From: Planctomycetia bacterium
GTDB taxonomy: Bacteria > Planctomycetota > Phycisphaerae > Phycisphaerales > SM1A02
Reading direction: 5' to 3'
Assembly (NCBI GenBank): GCA_005790605.1
Contig: SXUI01000055.1
Location: 1-64,000 of the forward strand
Length of the DNA: 64,000 nt
Position 1 is the first letter of the stretch, and each line of letters starts with the position of its first letter. The notes beneath the pieces are model-generated. The model was given only the letters and a program-made list of their open reading frames with translations, was not told the origin of the DNA and made no database searches. Both the position numbers and the translations under genes were made by a program. Shown one piece after another: positions 60,491 through 64,000 of the stretch.

Positions 60491-61666
60491 TCAAGCTTGC
60501 ATCAGCTTGCGCAAGATCCCAAGACCTTCGGCGAGCACTTCTTCCTTCTGCGCGAAGGAAAGTCGGAAATGCGTATCCCGGTGGCTGAACACTTTCCCCG
60601 GAATAATGAGGACATTGTTCGCGATGGCCTTCTCGACAAACTGCGTAGCAGTCAGATTGAGTCGCTTGGGGACTTCGACGAATCCGTAGAACGCGCCTCC
60701 CGGCCGAGTGACTTGCGCGACACCTTCAAACGCCTCAAGCATCATCGCGCGACGCTTCTCGAATCGATCAACCCACGGTTGCATATCCACATCAAACGCC
60801 TTCGCCACACCGTGCTGCGCCATACTTGGCGCGCAGACATAACTGTACTGCTGCAACCTCGCCATCGCTTGCACAAGATCATGTGGACCCGCCACATATC
60901 CGAGTCGCCAGCCAGTGCATCCGTAGGTCTTTCCAAATCCACGGACCAGCAGACAATCTCTTGTGTACGACGCGGGTGAAGGGAATCGACCGTCCTCGCG
61001 CGACTCAGAGAAGGTGAACTCGTCGTAGATCTCATCCGAAATGATGAGAAGATTCTTCGCGCGGCAAAGATCGACGATGTCGCGGATCTCTTGCTGGTTC
61101 AGCACAACACCCGTCGGATTGCCCGGGCTGTTGAGCAGCACACACTTCGTGCGTGGCGTGATCGCGCGCTCGATGCGCTCCGCGGTCAGCCGGAAATCAG
61201 GGTAGGTGTCGACTGCCACCATCTTTCCCGTAGTGAGCGGTCCCATCGCTGGGTACATCACGAAGTACGGGTCGGGAATGATCGCCTCATCGCCTTCATC
61301 GAGGAGACACAGCAGCGCCAAAAACAGCCCGCCGCTTGTTCCACTCGTGGCGATTGCGCTCAGTCCATGCTCCGCACCGCGCGGCCACTGGAACTCATAT
61401 TCAAGTCGCTTCCAGATTGCTTCAATGAGCTCGTGGCAACCTTGCGTAGGTGTGTAGCCATTCTTGTCGCCTGCGATCGCTGCGATGGCAGCGTCCTTAA
61501 TCGCCTGGGGCACCGGAAAGTCCGGCTGACCAATGGAGAGATTGATCGGATTCTTCAGGTGCGCGGCGAGGTCAAAGACCTTGCGAATTCCACTCGCATC
61601 AATGGCATGCGCGCGCTTGGAGAGGAGTGCGGAGATATCAAGTGAATGAGAAGCGGTGACTGTCAT
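60491..61666 (-). CDS. Class I/II pyridoxal-phosphate aminotransferase
   Basis: The 391-residue fold-type I aminotransferase has the usual order: LSIGQPDFPVPQAIKDA, GYTPTQGCHELIEAI, ATSGTSGGLFLALL, LLNSPGNPTGVVL (Asn-Pro motif), IISDEIYDEF (Asp of the PLP pyridine), the PLP lysine in GFGKTYGCTGWRLGY and the substrate Arg in THFRLSFA. It resembles the aspartate/aromatic aminotransferase 1-gamma group; substrate not determinable. Its TGA stop lies at the edge of the repeat cluster 60124-60490. Confidence 0.93.
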   Translation of the reverse strand: MTVTASHSLDISALLSKRAHAIDASGIRKVFDLAAHLKNPINLSIGQPDFPVPQAIKDAAIAAIAGDKNGYTPTQGCHELIEAIWKRLEYEFQWPRGAEHGLSAIATSGTSGGLFLALLCLLDEGDEAIIPDPYFVMYPAMGPLTTGKMVAVDTYPDFRLTAERIERAITPRTKCVLLNSPGNPTGVVLNQQEIRDIVDLCRAKNLLIISDEIYDEFTFSESREDGRFPSPASYTRDCLLVRGFGKTYGCTGWRLGYVAGPHDLVQAMARLQQYSYVCAPSMAQHGVAKAFDVDMQPWVDRFEKRRAMMLEAFEGVAQVTRPGGAFYGFVEVPKRLNLTATQFVEKAIANNVLIIPGKVFSHRDTHFRLSFAQKEEVLAEGLGILRKLMQA

Positions 61667-61728
61667 GGGAGGCTGCTAGAAGCGTACGCGCATCTTCCTT
61701 CTATCAGGGGAACCCTCGGCTGAAAACA

Positions 61729-61757
61729 GACAGACCCCTGCGTGGCAGAGGTCTGTC
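61729..61757 (-). terminator. Second hairpin terminator downstream of the small basic protein gene
   Basis: GACAGACC (61729-61736) pairs with GGTCTGTC (61750-61757), with an inner CTGC/GCAG stem around GTG. On the minus strand it is followed by TGTTTTC. It would back up the terminator at 61775-61797. Confidence 0.65.
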
Positions 61758-61774
61758 GGAAAATCTCAGAATCG

Positions 61775-61797
61775 AAAAAAGCGTTTTCGAAACGCTT
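61775..61797 (-). terminator. Terminator overlapping the stop codon of the small basic protein gene
   Basis: On the minus strand AAGCGTTT (61797-61790) pairs with AAACGCTT (61786-61779) around a 3-base loop and runs into TTTT. The TAA stop of the gene (61796-61798) is partly within the stem, an unusually tight arrangement. Confidence 0.85.
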
Positions 61798-62071
61798 ACT
61801 TCTTTGGTGCCGGCGCCTTGGCGGCTGCGGCCTTGGGTGCGGCGGCTCCGCCAGCTGCGGCGGGCGCTGCTGCTGCATCCCCTGCGGCGGCCTTCTCCTT
61901 CTTGCCACCGCCAACCTTGACGCTCAACACCTTGGGCAACCCGAGTGGGCTACGGCCAGGCGCGAACTTCTCCGCTTCGGTGAGTTTGGTGATGCGCTCT
62001 TCACGCGTGAACACGCCGCGGTGAGAGGCGAGGTTGCCGGACTTGGTCTTCAGACTGCTGTGAATGCTCAT
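61796..62071 (-). CDS. Small basic protein of the planctomycete/verrucomicrobial/chlamydial type
   Basis: The 91-residue protein has the conserved N-terminal half MSIHSSLKTKSGNLASHRGV, then FTREERITKLTEAEKF and SPLGLPKVLSVK. I recognise this as the small basic protein described in the PVC group (TIGR04137-like, possibly ribosome-associated). The C-terminal 40 residues are low complexity Ala/Lys/Pro/Gly (for example AAAPAAAGGAAAPKAAAAK), longer than expected for a short Lys-rich tail. It has its own terminator at the stop codon. It is one of the best taxonomic markers in the window. Confidence 0.88.
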   Translation of the reverse strand: MSIHSSLKTKSGNLASHRGVFTREERITKLTEAEKFAPGRSPLGLPKVLSVKVGGGKKEKAAAGDAAAAPAAAGGAAAPKAAAAKAPAPKK

Positions 62072-62147
62072 GGCTAGACTCGAAAAACTGAAACAGAGAA
62101 CAACGAACCGGACAACTGCTCACTGCAATACGCGCGGCGCGCCGACT

Positions 62148-62816
62148 TCACGATCGACCGGTGAACGGCTTCGCGTAGCAGTCGCTAAAACCTCGCGTGT
62201 CCCGCGTCGTTTGTTTCCAGATCAGTCCGACGGTGCGAACTCGGTCCTTCAACTTCTCGATTGCTCCAGACTCGCCTCGCTCGGAAAAACCGGGCAGGAC
62301 GATCACTTCGCGGGACCGAGCATTATTGCATGGAACCACGAACGCTTCAAGTCCTTGTTCTCGAAGGAAGTTGGCGACCTTCGGGGCGTTCGCCGTCGGC
62401 ACCGTACAAACCGTCAAATACAGTTTTCCGACCTCCCGTGGGTCAAGTTCCGGGTCGACTGGGGGATAACGAGTCGCACCTTGTGGGGCACTTGCGCTTT
62501 CCCCAACTGCATCGGGGGAAGCAACCGAGCCATCGGGGCTTGGAATCGGTGGCTCGGTCACACCTGCCAACCCAGTTCCTGAACGATCGATGTTCGCGAG
62601 AAGCTCATCGCGCTCCGATTGCGCCTGAGCCCGACCAAGGCGCTCGCCGCGAGCCACTCCGAGCAGATACGCGCCTACAAGGAAGAGTGCTCCAGCGCCC
62701 ACGAGCGCAATCGGCGCCCAAGCGGCGAGGCGAATGTCTCGGCGCGGCCGCGCGGTCATACTCGCGGGCACGCTTCCGTACAACTCGTAGAGCGCAGGTG
62801 ACTTGTTGCGGGCCAT
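62148..62816 (-). CDS. Single-pass membrane protein with SPOR-like C-terminal domain
   Basis: The 222-residue protein has a cytoplasmic start (MARNKSPALYELYGSVP), one membrane helix at about residues 35-55 (APIALVGAGALFLVGAYLLG), a Pro/Ser-rich linker and a C-terminal domain with the SPOR-like pattern: YLTVCTVPTANAPKVANFLR, then EQGLEAFVVP and a final helix. SPOR domains bind denuded glycan strands at division sites; a match here is by eye and not certain. ATG 62816 was chosen over the longer form at 62843. Confidence 0.68.
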   Translation of the reverse strand: MARNKSPALYELYGSVPASMTARPRRDIRLAAWAPIALVGAGALFLVGAYLLGVARGERLGRAQAQSERDELLANIDRSGTGLAGVTEPPIPSPDGSVASPDAVGESASAPQGATRYPPVDPELDPREVGKLYLTVCTVPTANAPKVANFLREQGLEAFVVPCNNARSREVIVLPGFSERGESGAIEKLKDRVRTVGLIWKQTTRDTRGFSDCYAKPFTGRS

Positions 62817-62876
62817 GCGTTTAGTGTACGAAACGAAGCGCAAACGCGGTGGCGCGCCGTCGAAACCCCTGTAGCG

Positions 62877-63272
62877 TCATTGCGTCCAACAGATGACATT
62901 CGCTGCGGCAAGTTCTCGCGCGTGGGAGAGGCTGACACTCCAACCAACGATGCCGAGCCGGGTCGCTTCGGCGTGGGCGCCACCGTGCAAGAGCACGCTT
63001 GGCGCCCCATTCGCGGCGCGAACGGTCTCTACATCAGTCCAAGCAAACCCGATCGTCAGCCCGGTCCCTAGCGCCTTGAAAACAGCCTCTTTGACTGCGA
63101 ATCGAGCAGCGTATCGGGCGGCGCGTTGAACCCCTCCAGAGTCACAGTACGCTCGTTCACCGTCAGTGAACACTCGCTCAGCGAACCGTTCACCATGCTC
63201 GTTGAGCAGCTTTTCGATACGCGCGATCTCGATGAGATCTGTGCCAACACGAAACGGAACGGCAGAGGTCAT
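62877..63272 (-). CDS. acpS: Holo-[acyl-carrier-protein] synthase
   Basis: AcpS transfers 4'-phosphopantetheine from CoA to acyl carrier protein. The 131-residue protein has VGTDLIEIARIEKLL (metal-binding Asp), ERVFTDGERAYC and the signature AARFAVKEAVFKALGTG (FAxKEAxxKAxG), ending with the expected VSLSHARELAAA. ATG 63272 overlaps the TGA of the upstream gene (ATGA), which fixes the start over the in-frame ATG at 63293. Confidence 0.95.
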   Translation of the reverse strand: MTSAVPFRVGTDLIEIARIEKLLNEHGERFAERVFTDGERAYCDSGGVQRAARYAARFAVKEAVFKALGTGLTIGFAWTDVETVRAANGAPSVLLHGGAHAEATRLGIVGWSVSLSHARELAAANVICWTQ

Positions 63273-64000
63273 AGTCTCACCCCCGCGCTCCATCGTTCAA
63301 GCGTTGCAAGCAGGCCGCCCCGCGGGTCGGTCCACTGCCGCATGTCAACGACGAAATCCTCAGTAAATCCCGCTGCTCGGCATGCTGAGACGAATGCGTG
63401 CAGATCGAGTTGAGCTTCCTGTGGCTCGCCGATAGGACCGCGATTCCCACTTCGCAGAAGATCAACAATTCGAACAGCCCCGATCTTGCCAACCGCGGCA
63501 AGCGTGATGCTCAAGGGGTCATTTCCACTCGCGAGCACTTGCGCCGGATCAATGGCAACCAGAAATGGAGCACGAACGGATGTCGGATCTGCAGACGGTT
63601 GCGCCACTCGCACGCCGTGATGTTGTGAGGCCTGAGCGATCGCGTCAGCTGTCGCTTGGAAGAGCGCTTCTTCGCTGGCTGGAAGCGGAAGTACGACCGT
63701 CCCGAGCCCCTTGCGCCCTTCAAGCGACGCAATCTCGGCCGCCAATTCGATTGCGCCAATCGCTGCGGAAGTCGCGCGATCAACCTCCGCGGGGTCGAGA
63801 AAATGCGCGACAGGGAGGAAGCAGTCGACCGCTGCGCAATGCAGTTCAAGGCGCCCCATGCAAGCGACCAGATCTCTGCGCGCGCTTCGGTCAAGTTCGC
63901 GCGGCCGAGTCGATCGATCCGTCGCAGAAATCGCTGCACCCCGAATGCCAATCTTGGACAGGAAGGCGAGTGCGTCGCGGGGAGGCAGCCCGAGTGGAGC
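63269..64000 (-). CDS. Sugar-phosphate isomerase/epimerase-like TIM-barrel protein (N terminus beyond window)
   Basis: The frame is open from the stop at 63269 through the window edge at 64000, so the protein is truncated and exceeds 243 residues. Read from the window edge, the product includes LPPRDALAFLSKIGIRGAAI, then a short helix, RLELHCAAVDCFLPVAHFLD, and the C-terminal segments AVRIVDLLRSGNRGPIGEPQ and LDLHAFVSACRAAGFTEDFV. This alternation of strands and helices, with a late strand ending in RSGNRGP, looks like the xylose-isomerase-like TIM barrel. Metal ligands are not clear. An internal ATG at 63859 should not be taken as the start. It is coupled to acpS. Confidence 0.7.
   Translation of the reverse strand, partial: APLGLPPRDALAFLSKIGIRGAAISATDRSTRPRELDRSARRDLVACMGRLELHCAAVDCFLPVAHFLDPAEVDRATSAAIGAIELAAEIASLEGRKGLGTVVLPLPASEEALFQATADAIAQASQHHGVRVAQPSADPTSVRAPFLVAIDPAQVLASGNDPLSITLAAVGKIGAVRIVDLLRSGNRGPIGEPQEAQLDLHAFVSACRAAGFTEDFVVDMRQWTDPRGGLLATLERWSAGVRL

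Noticed and set aside
63511-63951. Minus-strand frame of 146 codons near the window end
   Set aside because: It overlaps in another frame the TIM-barrel gene, which is open to the window edge and reads as a coherent protein.

Overview
The window looks like a chromosome segment of a planctomycete, most likely of the Phycisphaerae/Phycisphaerales type. That is inferred from gene content, not from a database search. The pointers are: a small basic protein of the planctomycete/verrucomicrobial/chlamydial type (61796-62071); an exported giant protein built from RCC1 propellers, thrombospondin-3 calcium repeats and a dockerin-like tail; a short planctomycete-style protein (45459-45653); and a divergent CTP synthase. 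KdsB, KdsD and RfbB imply a KDO/LPS-bearing, Gram-negative-type envelope. Coding density is high, the DNA is GC-rich, and many neighbouring genes overlap by 4 bp (ATGA/GTGA/TTGA), suggesting translational coupling.

Layout. 1-29 is the 3' end of a tRNA, followed by a terminator. 160-9677 holds a hybrid-kinase-like protein, a Nudix hydrolase, a POT peptide transporter, an AbgT-type transporter with a short asparaginase-like protein, PheA, a membrane protein, LysA and an SRPBCC protein. 9846-12426 is ffh-queA. 12399-14687 (minus) is def-fmt plus a coupled HEVGHH metalloprotease. 14829-19038 is a TPR protein, kdsB and pyrG. 19146-28655 (minus) is one 3169-codon gene. 29298-32214 is an HTH protein of unknown family facing a phosphomannomutase. 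32554-34306 is rpsB-tsf with a good terminator. 34399-37200 is rfbB divergent from a PBP4-type DacB. 37205-43532 is a sulfur-activation group: SLC13 permease, CysQ-like phosphatase, CysC, CysD, and CysN fused to a degenerate APS kinase domain. 43501-45653 is kdsD, scpA and a small gene. 45759-56376 is a long minus-strand run: pyrF, solute-binding protein, cinA, folK, two TlpA-like proteins, a large FAD/Fe-S dehydrogenase and a receiver-domain protein. 56418-59768 holds a DUF971 protein, a thioesterase, an exported phosphoesterase and a small lipoprotein. 60491-64000 (minus) holds an aminotransferase, the small basic protein, a SPOR-like membrane protein, acpS and a truncated TIM-barrel gene.

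The most unusual content is of two kinds. First, an interspersed non-coding repeat occurs at three loci (9678-9818, 30599-30813, 60124-60490). It is bounded by TTGAGCGC-type ends and made of successive hairpins whose stems differ between copies by compensatory base changes. Each locus starts at or within a few bases to about 20 bases of the stop codon of the gene it follows, in the same polarity. Second, the giant protein contains exactly five seven-bladed RCC1-like blocks (35 blades of about 39 residues) separated by calcium-repeat linkers, followed by a 99-bp tandem array. Two structured intergenic segments (57238-57514 and 59845-60115) may hold small RNAs or leaders I cannot name.
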